Assembly: GCA_030611885.1 (NCBI GenBank)
Contig: JAUWOY010000025.1
Span: 1 to 47,701, forward strand
DNA from: Chloroflexota bacterium
GTDB lineage: Bacteria > Chloroflexota > Anaerolineae > VGOG01
Length of the DNA: 47,701 nucleotides
Direction: 5' to 3'
Part shown: positions 1 to 7,922 of the stretch, piece after piece
How the letters are laid out: each line of letters begins with the position of its first letter
How positions within the stretch are numbered: position 1 is the stretch's first letter
Translations under genes and position numbers: made by a program
Notes under the pieces: model-generated
What the model saw: the letters and a program-made list of their open reading frames with translations, nothing else
Told to the model about the DNA's origin: nothing
The model's database searches: none

Positions 1-55
1 GTGTTGGCTCTGACAGCCAATTCACCTTGTCTTGGATTAGGTCTGCAATGGCCAT
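1..55 (-). CDS. 5' end of an unidentified gene, cut by the window edge
   Basis: On the minus strand an AGGAGG ribosome-binding site sits about eight bases before an ATG at 55. It opens a reading frame of 18 codons (MAIADLIQDKVNWLSEPT) that runs off the left edge. The gene lies downstream of, and in the same direction as, the GDP-mannose epimerase gene, so it is probably the next gene of the polysaccharide operon. Too little is visible to name it; a glycosyltransferase would fit the place but nothing in the residues shows it. Confidence 0.6.
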   Translation of the reverse strand, partial: MAIADLIQDKVNWLSEPT

Positions 56-96
56 TTTTTTCTGCCTCCTTAACCCAGTCCCCTGCCCAGAGCAGA

Positions 97-1071
97 TCAG
101 ACTGTTGAGTTTGCGTCTCTTGCCGCCTTCACCTGCGTCTCAATCCAGGGGTATGTGTACTCAATCCCCTCTTTGAGGGAAACCTTGGCCCGCCAGCCAA
201 TCGAGTGGATGCGCGCCTTGCTGAAGTTGCGCGCCTGCACCCCCACAGGTCCTGGAACGTACTTCACCTTGATCCTCTTGCCCGCAACCTCGATCACCGT
301 CTCCACCAATTCGTCCACCGTGACGTATTGAGAGCTGCCGATGTTCGTCGGCCCCTCGAGATCGGAGTGCATCAGCAGATAGATGCCCTCGACCAGGTCA
401 TCCACGTATGTGAAGGCTCGAATCGCCGTCCCGTCGCCCCATACCTCGATCACACCACCATCCTCTGCTTCGGCCACCTTACGGCAGATCGCCGCCGGAG
501 CCTTCTCCCGCCCGCCAGTCCAGGTACCGTACGGCCCGTAGCAATTCTGGAACCGCGCGATGCGAACGTTCGTGTCATAATGCCGGCCATAGGCCATCGC
601 CACCCGCTCGGCATAGAGCTTCTCCCAGCCGTACTCGTTGTCCGGATGCGCCGGGAAGGCGTCGTCCTCGGTCAACTCCGGCTCGCCGGGCTGCATATCC
701 CGGTACACGCACACCGACGAGGAGAAGAAATACCGTAGGACGCCCATCTTGGCCGCCGTGTGGATCATGTGGACGTTAAGCAGAGCGTTGTTATGCATAA
801 TCTCACATTCAGCGACAGAGATAAACCCCATCCCGCCCATATCCGCCGCCAACTGATAGACCTCGTCGAACGTGCCATCTGCCAGAGAAAGCGCGGCTTT
901 GCAGTTCTCCGGCTCTCTCAGATCGAGCAGCAGGAACTCGTCCGCCTGGGTGGGCGCAAACTCGTGCTCTTTGATGTCCACGCCGCGTACCCAGGAGCCC
1001 TCTTTCTTGAGCTTCTTCACAAGATGCCCACCGATGAACCCGCCGGCACCACAGACTAATGCCCTTCTCAT
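97..1071 (-). CDS. GDP-mannose 3,5-epimerase-like SDR protein
   Basis: An extended short-chain dehydrogenase of 324 residues, the normal size for sugar-nucleotide epimerases. The NAD-binding glycine motif GAGGFIGGHLV is at residues 8-18. The AADMGGMGFI segment is characteristic of GDP-mannose 3,5-epimerases. A serine-rich FSSSVCVY stretch and the YGWEK motif supply the Ser/Tyr/Lys catalytic set. It would act in the cytoplasm, converting GDP-mannose to GDP-L-galose/gulose for surface polysaccharide. The ATG follows GAGGAGG at about ten bases. It is the third gene of a minus-strand set after the autokinase and the second epimerase. Other GDP-sugar epimerase/dehydratases are possible, but the GGMGF motif argues against a plain GalE. 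Confidence 0.85.
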   Translation of the reverse strand: MRRALVCGAGGFIGGHLVKKLKKEGSWVRGVDIKEHEFAPTQADEFLLLDLREPENCKAALSLADGTFDEVYQLAADMGGMGFISVAECEIMHNNALLNVHMIHTAAKMGVLRYFFSSSVCVYRDMQPGEPELTEDDAFPAHPDNEYGWEKLYAERVAMAYGRHYDTNVRIARFQNCYGPYGTWTGGREKAPAAICRKVAEAEDGGVIEVWGDGTAIRAFTYVDDLVEGIYLLMHSDLEGPTNIGSSQYVTVDELVETVIEVAGKRIKVKYVPGPVGVQARNFSKARIHSIGWRAKVSLKEGIEYTYPWIETQVKAARDANSTV

Positions 1072-1093
1072 AAACTGTCAACCTCCTCGTTAT

Positions 1094-2083
1094 TCAGATG
1101 GTGACGACATCCCTTGCCCACTCCCGATTCTCCTGATACCAAACCGCCAGACGGGCCACACCTTCTCTGAACTGAGTCTGCGGCCGCCAGCCTAGCATGC
1201 GTTCAGCTTTTGAGATGTCGGCCCAAGTCGCCAGTACGTCCGCAGGATGGCGCGGCCTATATTCGATGTTTGCCTTTTTCCCCACCAGTTCCTCCACCAG
1301 CCGGATGGCGTCCATCAGCACTACTGGCGTGTCGGAGCCCAGGTTGATGACCTCGTAACCCAATGGCTTGAGGCCAGCGATGGTGCCGCGGGCGATGTCG
1401 TCCACGTAGGTGAAGTCACGCGACTGCTGACCGTCGCCGTAGACGATCACCGGGCGGCCCTCGCTGATCCACTGCACGAAGCGGAACAGGCTCATGTCGG
1501 GCCGGCCAGCGGGGCCGTAGACGGTGAAGTAGCGCAGCACGGTCACGTCCAAATCGTACAGGTAGTGATAGGTGTAGCACAGCGCCTCGGTCGCCTTCTT
1601 GGAGGCCGCGTAGGGCGAGAGGGGGCCGTCGGTGTTGGCATCCTCATGGAAAGGTCGGGGATTGTTCGCCCCGTAGAGGCTGGACGTGGACGCCAGCACG
1701 AATTTCTTCACCCCAAACTCCCGGCACAACTCCAGCAGGTTCAGTGTGCCGGTGACGTTGGTCTCGAAATAGACCCACGGGTTCTCGACGCTCTGCCGCA
1801 CCCCTGCTCTAGCCGCCAGATTGATGACGGCATCGAAGGGCACGCCCCCTTGCTCCTCTGCGCCCCATAGTTCCCTCAGGTCCTTGCGATTCGTGATGTC
1901 CAGCTTGTGGAATACGAACCTCGGCCCGCCTTCAAGCTGCGCCAGCCGCCACTGCTTGAGGCGCACGTCGTAGGCGTCGTTGAGGTTGTCCATGCCAATC
2001 ACCGCGTGGCTGTCAGCCAGCAGAAACTCACACACCTTCCAGCCGATGAACCCAGCGCAACCAGTCACCAGGTAGGTCGCCAA
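1094..2083 (-). CDS. UDP-glucose/UDP-glucuronate 4-epimerase-like SDR protein
   Basis: An extended SDR epimerase of about 329 residues. GCAGFIG near the N-terminus binds NAD, STSSLYG supplies the serine, YAASK the Tyr-x-x-x-Lys pair, and SRDFTYVDD and RPRHPADV are typical of the GalE/UDP-glucuronate 4-epimerase group. It probably makes UDP-galactose or UDP-galacturonate for exopolysaccharide. The frame is open to an ATG at 2110, but AAGGAGGG lies ideally before a TTG at 2083. That TTG gives the standard MATYLVTGCAGFIG-type N-terminus, so I take TTG as the start. Only 22 bases separate it from the GDP-mannose epimerase gene. Substrate is not decided by what I can see. Confidence 0.85.
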   Translation of the reverse strand: MATYLVTGCAGFIGWKVCEFLLADSHAVIGMDNLNDAYDVRLKQWRLAQLEGGPRFVFHKLDITNRKDLRELWGAEEQGGVPFDAVINLAARAGVRQSVENPWVYFETNVTGTLNLLELCREFGVKKFVLASTSSLYGANNPRPFHEDANTDGPLSPYAASKKATEALCYTYHYLYDLDVTVLRYFTVYGPAGRPDMSLFRFVQWISEGRPVIVYGDGQQSRDFTYVDDIARGTIAGLKPLGYEVINLGSDTPVVLMDAIRLVEELVGKKANIEYRPRHPADVLATWADISKAERMLGWRPQTQFREGVARLAVWYQENREWARDVVTI

Positions 2084-2136
2084 ACTACCCTCCTTGTCCA
2101 TACGCATCAAGTTAACGTTATGAGTGGATGAAAGCG

Positions 2137-2276
2137 CCGGTTGAGTAGGGCCTGAAACGCCAGTGAAAGGGCCGAATCGAAACCAAGCGACTCTGGTGAG
2201 CCCCGCTCCCTTGGTTTCGATACACTCTCCGCTACGCTACGAGCTACTCAACCGGCGGTCGCTGCCCTTAACTTGA
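2137..2276. repeat. Palindromic repeat family A, copy 1
   Basis: This lies in the 260-base gap between the autokinase and epimerase genes. Outer arms CCGGTTGAGTAG (2137-2148) and CTACTCAACCGG (2244-2255) enclose a second inverted pair, AATCGAAACCAAG and CTTGGTTTCGAT. The right half, extended to 2276, reappears almost base for base in opposite orientation at 10641-10721. A diverged third copy is at 35377-35543. Confidence 0.85.
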
Positions 2277-2347
2277 TGCCTATACCCTCCTTGTCCCTCT
2301 GGCTATAACCCTGTTCGCCGCTTCGCTATCCAAATGCAGATCCTCTT

Positions 2348-4036
2348 TTACTCGCTTCGGCTCCGCGGGGACAAGTTGCCCACCCAGCGCCTTAACGTCC
2401 CCACCACGCCAGTCCCCCGTCGGGACCGCTTGCGACCCTGCTTATCTCTCCGCTCCTCGCCATCCTCGGAGGAGTAGTAATAGTGGTAGTAATAATATCC
2501 CCCTCTGCCCCGGTGGGAGAGCTTGTTCAAGGCCACGCCCAGAAGATTGGCCCCCACTTTGTCCAACTGCTCCTTCCCCCGCTGCGCCACCTCCCGCCGC
2601 GTGGCCCCAGCGTCCACCACCAGCAACACTCCATCCACTTGGTTGGCCAGGATCGAGGCATCGGTGACCGCCAGGATGGGAGGGCTATCGAACAGAAGCA
2701 CGTCCGCCTCTTCCTTGAGTTGCTCGATCAGCTCCCTCATGCGCTGCGAGTTGAGGAGCTCCGAGGGGTTGGGCGGCAAGGGGCCGCAGGCCAGCACTCG
2801 CAGGTTCTCCACCTCGGTCTCCTGCAGGTAGCCGTCAGTGCTGGGGCTCTTGTCCAGAAGGGCATTGGTCAACCCCACGTTCCTGGACACCTCAAAGTAC
2901 TGATGCAGGATAGGGCGGCGCAGGTCGGAGTCAACGACGATGACCGACAGCCCGGCCTGAGCCATCACCGTTCCCAGGTTGGCTACGGTGGTGGTTTTCC
3001 CCTCGGTAGGGTCGGTGCTGGTGATGAGCAGAGTTCTCAGTGGATTATCCACTGAGGAGTACTGGATGTTGGTGCGCAGGGCGCGATATGCCTCTGAGAT
3101 AGGCGACCTGGGATGGGCAGCGGTGATGAGTCTGTCCTCGTCTTCGGTGGAGAAGCGGGTGATGGCCCCCAGGGTAGAGAGGCCCAAAGCTTGGCCGACG
3201 TCCTCGGAGGACTTGATGGTGTCGTCCAGGTACTCGATGAGGAAGGCCACGCCCACGGCCAGCATGCAGCCCACCACCGCGGCCAGGAGGGTGTTCTGGA
3301 GCTTGCGCGGCCTGATGGGGAACCTGGGCAACCTGGCCGGCTCGACGGTGACGATGTTGTCCAGGGACTGCACCTCAGCCAGGCGGATATCCTCGTAGCT
3401 GCTGAGGAGCCTGGCATAGTTGCTCTGGTACTGGGCCAAGAGGGTCTGAAGCCTGGCCAGTTCCGCCTGGTCAGCAGCCGAATCGGAATCCTGCAGGTCG
3501 TTAAGGGCCTGCTGAGTGGCCTCCATGTCGCTTTCGATGAGGGCTAACTGCTTGCTCAGATTCTCCTTGGAGCTGGCGAAGCGGCTCAATTGCATCTCTG
3601 CGTTCTGCTCAATGAAGACCTCAGGGAGGGTGTTGGCTATGTCCATGACCAACTGTGGATCGTCGCCCTCCACGCTCACCTGGATGAGCTGGGTGTCCCT
3701 CACCGGACTGACGTTGATGTCAGCGGGCAGGGCACCTCCCTCCGTTTCCTCCGTCTCCTCTGTCTCCACTCCCAGCTTCTTCGCCACTTCCTCGAGAACG
3801 GGGCGTTTGGTTAGCAACTTCGCGTAGGTCTTGGCCAGACGTTCACTGGTCAAGAGCGAGGTATAGTCGGTGATGGCAGGATTACGGGCCTCGTTGATGA
3901 GCAGGGTGGTCGAGGCACTGTAGATGGGGGTCATGTTGCGGCTCACCAGGTAGGCAGTGCCGCCAGCCAAAAAGGTGCCCAACACGATCAACCAAAGCCA
4001 TCTCCAGAGCACGGTGAAGTATTGTCTTAGTTCCAC
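2348..4036 (-). CDS. Fused Wzz chain-length regulator / bacterial tyrosine kinase
   Basis: A 562-residue polysaccharide co-polymerase with cytoplasmic autokinase. A first membrane helix is at about 14-32, an extracytoplasmic Wzz region with coiled-coil-like stretches spans about 35-245, and a second helix is at about 248-270 after the proline-rich LPRFPIRPRK stretch. The BY-kinase domain follows, with Walker A STDPTEGKT near 340, Walker A' VIVVDSDLRRP and Walker B VLLFDSPP near 447. The C-terminus has the tyrosine cluster YYYYHYYY near 515, the expected autophosphorylation tail. It controls exopolysaccharide length and export and matches the epimerases downstream. The start is GTG at 4036 behind GGAGGAG. 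It has its own promoter at 4081-4109. Confidence 0.93.
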   Translation of the reverse strand: MELRQYFTVLWRWLWLIVLGTFLAGGTAYLVSRNMTPIYSASTTLLINEARNPAITDYTSLLTSERLAKTYAKLLTKRPVLEEVAKKLGVETEETEETEGGALPADINVSPVRDTQLIQVSVEGDDPQLVMDIANTLPEVFIEQNAEMQLSRFASSKENLSKQLALIESDMEATQQALNDLQDSDSAADQAELARLQTLLAQYQSNYARLLSSYEDIRLAEVQSLDNIVTVEPARLPRFPIRPRKLQNTLLAAVVGCMLAVGVAFLIEYLDDTIKSSEDVGQALGLSTLGAITRFSTEDEDRLITAAHPRSPISEAYRALRTNIQYSSVDNPLRTLLITSTDPTEGKTTTVANLGTVMAQAGLSVIVVDSDLRRPILHQYFEVSRNVGLTNALLDKSPSTDGYLQETEVENLRVLACGPLPPNPSELLNSQRMRELIEQLKEEADVLLFDSPPILAVTDASILANQVDGVLLVVDAGATRREVAQRGKEQLDKVGANLLGVALNKLSHRGRGGYYYYHYYYSSEDGEERRDKQGRKRSRRGTGVVGTLRRWVGNLSPRSRSE

Positions 4037-4080
4037 GCTTTTGTCTCCTCCGATGAAAGTTTTGTTTTCAAAGCGCTGGT

Positions 4081-4109
4081 ATTATACATCGGTTTCGCCC
4101 TCTGCGCAA
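4081..4109 (-). promoter_or_regulatory. Sigma-70 promoter for the autokinase/epimerase genes
   Basis: On the minus strand TTGCGC, a 17-base spacer and TATAAT lie 45 bases before the autokinase GTG. The promoter overlaps the stop codon of the upstream DUF624 gene, so the polysaccharide genes can be transcribed independently of the LiaF-like cluster. Confidence 0.7.
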
Positions 4110-4780
4110 GCCCACTCATTGCTCTCTTTCCGTGTCGCCTCTCGCTCCCGCACGCGGGCCGAAAACAGGGCGTAGGTCTCCAGTCGCTCCCGCACGGCGC
4201 GGTTGCCCAGGGTGGCGATCAGGCACGGCCCACCTATGAGTAAGGGTGCCACTAGCCAAACACTGAGGACTGCGATCAGGGCGGCCAGGCCAGCCACCAC
4301 TGCCGTGTAGCCGGGAGCGGCCAGCAAGGTGAACAGCCCGTTGCGCAGGGCTAGCTTCAGGGACTCCTCTTTCTGCTCCATCAGGTAGGGCAGGGCGTAG
4401 AACTGGACGACCAGCCAGGCCAGGCCCAGGAATAGAGGAAACGCCCGCACAATCCCCGCCCAGTCGGCATCAAATTGCCCGTAGAACCAGATGTTGACCG
4501 CTAGCACCAGAGCCACCACCAGGTTGAGCAGCATCCACAGCCAGCTCTTAGCGAAATACCGCTTGCTGCCCTCGACCAGTCCTCTCAGGCCCAGGCTCCG
4601 CCCGTGCGCCAACTGGTTGGTGACATAATACAGGCCGAAGGTGGCTGGCGGCCCGAGCACGATGGTCACCCAGCACAGCAGCCAGACCAGGTTGATCAAG
4701 GCCATGTTGATCCAGTCGTCCCACCAGTCGGATAGCGCCCAGGCGATCACCCGGAGGGGAACGGGTAGTCTCTTTATCAT
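4082..4780 (-). CDS. DUF624 (YesL-like) integral membrane protein
   Basis: 232 residues with about five hydrophobic segments: WINMALINLVWLLCW, WLWMLLNLVVALVLAV, AFPLFLGLAWLVVQF, and a C-terminal pair around ALIAVLSVWLVAPLLI. Layout and length fit the DUF624/YesL family. In Firmicutes this family often sits beside carbohydrate transport genes; its biochemical role is unknown. The ATG follows AAAAAGGAACA. The gene is 22 bases downstream of a LiaF-like gene in the same direction, so it probably shares its transcript. Family assignment rests on the N-terminal pattern and topology and is moderate. Confidence 0.65.
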   Translation of the reverse strand: MIKRLPVPLRVIAWALSDWWDDWINMALINLVWLLCWVTIVLGPPATFGLYYVTNQLAHGRSLGLRGLVEGSKRYFAKSWLWMLLNLVVALVLAVNIWFYGQFDADWAGIVRAFPLFLGLAWLVVQFYALPYLMEQKEESLKLALRNGLFTLLAAPGYTAVVAGLAALIAVLSVWLVAPLLIGGPCLIATLGNRAVRERLETYALFSARVREREATRKESNEWACAEGETDV

Positions 4781-4802
4781 TGTTCCTTTTTCAGCCCTCT
4801 TT

Positions 4803-5720
4803 TTACCATGTTCCGGACTGGCGAATCGTGACTTTGCCGATAGCCTGGCTCACCTCCAGATCAACGCGGTCATCGGCACTGGCGTAGCCGGGCGAGGTGT
4901 AGACGTCGTCTCGTTGCTGGTAACCGTCCGGCAGGTCGCTCACGGCCAGCCCGGTGTCTACGCGGATGCGCGCTGCCAGCCCAGCCGGGATGACGACGAC
5001 CGTCTCGCCGATGGCGCCCTCGATCTTGGCCTGGAAGCGACCTTCATCGGGCAGGATGACCGTGGTCTGGCCGACTCCCATGCTCACCTCCAGGTTGCTC
5101 ACCGTCAGGCCGGTCAGGTCAATGTCGGCCAATCCCACGCCGAGGTTGACTTCCAGCCCCAGGGGCACTTCGGGAGCCAGCCCCAGCTCCCAGCCCCGCT
5201 GATCATTCCACCCGATGAACGGGCCGAACGTCCCGCCCTCAGCTCGCAGGGTGAAGGTCGCCGTCTTGCCCACGACTGCGAAATTCTGCCTTGCTCTTTG
5301 CCCCCTGCCCACCCGAATCGCGCCTTCGACCAGGTTGGCCGATTCCGGCAGCGCCTCGATGTACAGCGCGCCGATACCGGGTTCGATGACGACCTCGGCC
5401 CGCGTCGCTCCGCCCAGAGCCTGCCTGACCTCTTCACCGGCCACCACTTGCCCGGTGCCTAGGTCCGGCCCGATCAGCCAAAGCGCACCTGCCAGGATGG
5501 CCACTGTCAGCACCAGGGCCAGCAGCGAGCCCCAGGCCGAAAGGCGGCTGAGGATGATCTCCAGCCCCAGGGCGACGAGCAGGATCGGCCACAGGCGGAA
5601 GATCACTTCCCAGACACTCCAGGCCAAAAGCCCCATGTTGTTCAGCAGAAAGACGACTCCCAGACCGATCAGAATCACAGGGCCAACCAGGCTGACCCTT
5701 CTTCGTTTTTGCTCGTCCAT
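4803..5720 (-). CDS. LiaF-like membrane protein with C-terminal adhesin-like domain
   Basis: A 305-residue protein. An N-terminal paired-helix module (GPVILIGLGVVFLLNN ... FRLWPILLVALGLEII) is the LiaI/LiaF-like (DUF5668) transmembrane unit, followed by another helix around LALVLTVAILAGALWLIG. The rest is a beta-rich domain like the LiaF C-terminus (toastrack), with repeated LEVNLGVGLADIDLTGL-type strands. In Firmicutes LiaF is a membrane inhibitor of the LiaRS stress system; here no such kinase is nearby, so the role is open. I place the start at 5720 because AAAGGAGA precedes that ATG; an in-frame ATG six codons upstream has no such site. Confidence 0.8.
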   Translation of the reverse strand: MDEQKRRRVSLVGPVILIGLGVVFLLNNMGLLAWSVWEVIFRLWPILLVALGLEIILSRLSAWGSLLALVLTVAILAGALWLIGPDLGTGQVVAGEEVRQALGGATRAEVVIEPGIGALYIEALPESANLVEGAIRVGRGQRARQNFAVVGKTATFTLRAEGGTFGPFIGWNDQRGWELGLAPEVPLGLEVNLGVGLADIDLTGLTVSNLEVSMGVGQTTVILPDEGRFQAKIEGAIGETVVVIPAGLAARIRVDTGLAVSDLPDGYQQRDDVYTSPGYASADDRVDLEVSQAIGKVTIRQSGTW

Positions 5721-5746
5721 ATCACTCTCCTTTTGCACAAAGTGAG

Positions 5747-5846
5747 AGAAACCAGGTTTTTCCGCTCAAAATGTCTATCAGGGCGCCGAGAATGCCTGCA
5801 ATTGTAGATACTTTGGGGTACCAAGGGACCTAAAAACCTGGTTTCT
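5747..5846. repeat. Palindromic repeat family B, copy 1
   Basis: Perfect 15-base arms AGAAACCAGGTTTTT (5747-5761) and AAAAACCTGGTTTCT (5832-5846) enclose a 70-base interior. It fills the gap between two LiaF-like genes. The same arms occur at 44939-44972 and 45444-45542. The interior shows recognisable similarity only to the third copy, around a GCAATTG core. Confidence 0.85.
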
Positions 5847-5853
5847 GATTTCC

Positions 5854-6498
5854 TTAGGATCTGAACATGCGAAAGAGGAGGTAAAGCCCGACCACGATCA
5901 GGGCTGCCGGCCAGAGGTAATCGAGAATCCCTGTGGTGGCGGCGGTGATCAGCAGGCCCATCACCAGGAGCACGGCGGCAGGGATGAGGGCCCACCTCAT
6001 CCGCCCCTGCGGGGTTGGCAGGAGAGAGAGCAAGCCAAAGGTCAATCCCAGGCCCAGGAAGAGCACCCCACTCATCTCGGCGCCTTCGAAGACGGAGTCG
6101 AGGCCGGCGATCAGGGCGACGGTGAACATCACGCCGCCGGGGATGACGGCCCACCAGTGCTCGCGGTTGAGGAAGTAGACCACCCAGAAGGCCAGCCCAA
6201 TCCCGCCCAGAAAGATCGTGCCGCCCAGGGCGTCACCAACCCGTGGCAAAAACTGATCCAGTGCGATCAGCGCTGCCAGGCCGAGGAGGGTGAATCCTGA
6301 GATGATGGCCCACCAGTTGGCGCGATTGGTCAGGAACATGTACAGAAAGATCAGGCCGCCGGCGGCAAAGATGAGCGACCAGATCAGGGCCACGACGCCC
6401 CCCAGAATCCCGAAGTTCTGGAGCAGTAGCAGGATCCCGACGACGATCAGCAGGATCGCTCCAACAGTATTTACAGTACGTGCATCGAACCGTTTCAT
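5854..6498 (-). CDS. Polytopic LiaI/DUF5668-like membrane protein
   Basis: 214 residues, nearly all membrane: about seven or eight helices in paired, internally similar units, each ending in aromatic loops such as NRANWWAII and NREHWWAVIPGG. The repeated helix-NRxxWWA-helix pattern suggests internal duplication. There is no large soluble domain, unlike the two LiaF-like neighbours. The ATG is behind AAGGAGGTTTCAAG. It lies 22 bases downstream of the large LiaF-like gene and is presumably co-transcribed. No catalytic motif is seen; an envelope-stress or structural role is a guess from context. Confidence 0.75.
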   Translation of the reverse strand: MKRFDARTVNTVGAILLIVVGILLLLQNFGILGGVVALIWSLIFAAGGLIFLYMFLTNRANWWAIISGFTLLGLAALIALDQFLPRVGDALGGTIFLGGIGLAFWVVYFLNREHWWAVIPGGVMFTVALIAGLDSVFEGAEMSGVLFLGLGLTFGLLSLLPTPQGRMRWALIPAAVLLVMGLLITAATTGILDYLWPAALIVVGLYLLFRMFRS

Positions 6499-6520
6499 CT
6501 TGAAACCTCCTTGTTATCTT

Positions 6521-7609
6521 TCAGCGGATAGTGATGGGCCCCGATCCCTGGTCTATCTTCAACGTGATGGTGTGCTCGGCCGTGTGATAATTGTACGTCT
6601 CCCACACGCCATCACCGTGGCGCCAATCCTCCACCAGTTCGAATCGTGCGTCGGGGGGGCGGAAGGGGCCGCTGCCCGAATCGAGCACCACCCGCGCGCC
6701 CACACTCCTGGGCAGGACGATGGTGAGAGGCCCGGAGCCGCCGTCAATGTTAGTCTCGAAGGAGCTGCCGGACGGCAGCACCAGGTCAATAGGCCCGGAG
6801 CCAGCGTCGAGCACCAGCCTGCCGACCTGCAAGCCGGCCAGGTCGAAGTCGCAGGGACCGGAACCGGCATCGAGGGTCAGGTCGAGGGGTACATCGGGGC
6901 TGAGTCCCACGTCCCAGCGTTTGTCTGACTGATCGCCGAGGTCAAATGGCCAGAACCAGATTCCGATGGAGCGGCTGTCCAGCTTCACGTCGGCACGGCC
7001 GCTACGCACGCTCACGCCGAAGGTTAGCTCACCGAGGTAGTCAACGTCACCCTCGATGAGATTGGACGAATCCTCCAGCGCGCTCAGGTAGCCGGGCACG
7101 CTGGGCCAGTCAACGTAGACTTTGGCCCGCTCCACGCCTGTCAGAGGGTATTCGACGTGTTGGGTGTGAAATTCGGACGGCTGGATCCAGTCGGACACAA
7201 TGGGGATGTTCTGCGCGAAGAGGGCGATCAGTACTATCACGCCGATCAGCACCAGGAGCAGCACCGCGCTGACGATGGCCCCGATCACCGAGCGCCGGCC
7301 GATCAACAGGTCAATGCCGAGGGCGATTATCAGCAGCGGCCACAATCGCCAGATCACGCCCCACGATAGATCGGGTAGGTAGCCCAGGTTAGCCAGGAGC
7401 AGAACTACTCCCGCGCCGATGAAGATTATCGGCCAGAAGACAGAGGGTGGACGGCGGCGCCGCGGCCGGCGAGGTTCGTACGGTGGCTGCGGCGGCTCTT
7501 CTGGGATGGTGGGGGGCGGTGCGGTTGGCGCAGTCGGCTCTTCGCCCTCCGGGGCCGCCTCGCTTGGTACCAATTGCTCTTCCTCAAACGGTTCTTGAAC
7601 GTTCGACAT
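6521..7609 (-). CDS. LiaF-like protein with proline-rich N-terminus and DAGSGP repeats
   Basis: 362 residues. An acidic, proline-rich cytoplasmic N-terminus (about 1-55) ends in a basic PRRPRRRRPP stretch. Two or three helices of the LiaI-like type follow (FWPIIFIGAGVVLLLANLGY, RLWPLLIIALGIDLLIG, VLLLVLIGVIVLIALFA). The remaining 200 residues form a beta-rich toastrack-like domain in which a strand motif of the type LDxGSGPxDxxL recurs five times (DAGSGP, DAGSGP, DGGSGP, DSGSGP, DQGSGP), as expected of a beta-solenoid. The ATG has a strong AGGAGGTGCATT leader. It is the first gene of the minus-strand LiaF-like set. Function is unknown. Confidence 0.8.
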   Translation of the reverse strand: MSNVQEPFEEEQLVPSEAAPEGEEPTAPTAPPPTIPEEPPQPPYEPRRPRRRRPPSVFWPIIFIGAGVVLLLANLGYLPDLSWGVIWRLWPLLIIALGIDLLIGRRSVIGAIVSAVLLLVLIGVIVLIALFAQNIPIVSDWIQPSEFHTQHVEYPLTGVERAKVYVDWPSVPGYLSALEDSSNLIEGDVDYLGELTFGVSVRSGRADVKLDSRSIGIWFWPFDLGDQSDKRWDVGLSPDVPLDLTLDAGSGPCDFDLAGLQVGRLVLDAGSGPIDLVLPSGSSFETNIDGGSGPLTIVLPRSVGARVVLDSGSGPFRPPDARFELVEDWRHGDGVWETYNYHTAEHTITLKIDQGSGPITIR

Positions 7610-7681
7610 AATGCACCTCCTAATTGTAATTTTGAAAATTTTCTTAGCGCCCCAAAGTAGGGGGATAGAAGACGCGGAACA

Positions 7682-7770
7682 CTGTCAGCGGATTTTTGGA
7701 ACGGATTGAACGGAAGACGCCGCGCACGGAGCCCCAATCCGTTCAATCCGCTCCCCGAATCCGTTGACAG
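7682..7770. repeat. Palindromic repeat family C, copy 1
   Basis: A 33-base imperfect arm (7682-7714, beginning CTGTCAGCGGATT and ending GATTGAACGGA) pairs with 7738-7770 (TCCGTTCAATCCG to CGTTGACAG). It occupies most of the 313-base gap between the divergent LiaF-like and GH3 genes. A reverse-complement copy with a matching GGGGGATGAG flank lies at 29956-30044. Confidence 0.85.
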
Positions 7771-7862
7771 TTTCACTCATCCCCCTGATCAGGCATGGTT
7801 CGGTACAGGGCAAGCACTCACATATCTATACGTAAGAAGCCGAAGCAAAGTTGCGTCCCCGT

Positions 7863-7891
7863 TTGCCTTCACCGGCGCAATGTGGTAAAAT
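7863..7891 (+). promoter_or_regulatory. Extended -10 promoter for the GH3-like gene
   Basis: TTGCCT, a 17-base spacer and TAAAAT with a TGG extension just before the -10. The predicted start is about 25 bases before the GH3-like ATG, which has its own AGGAGGT site. Confidence 0.65.
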
Positions 7892-7922
7892 GCGGTAACG
7901 ACTCATTTCAGGAGGTAGGTCA

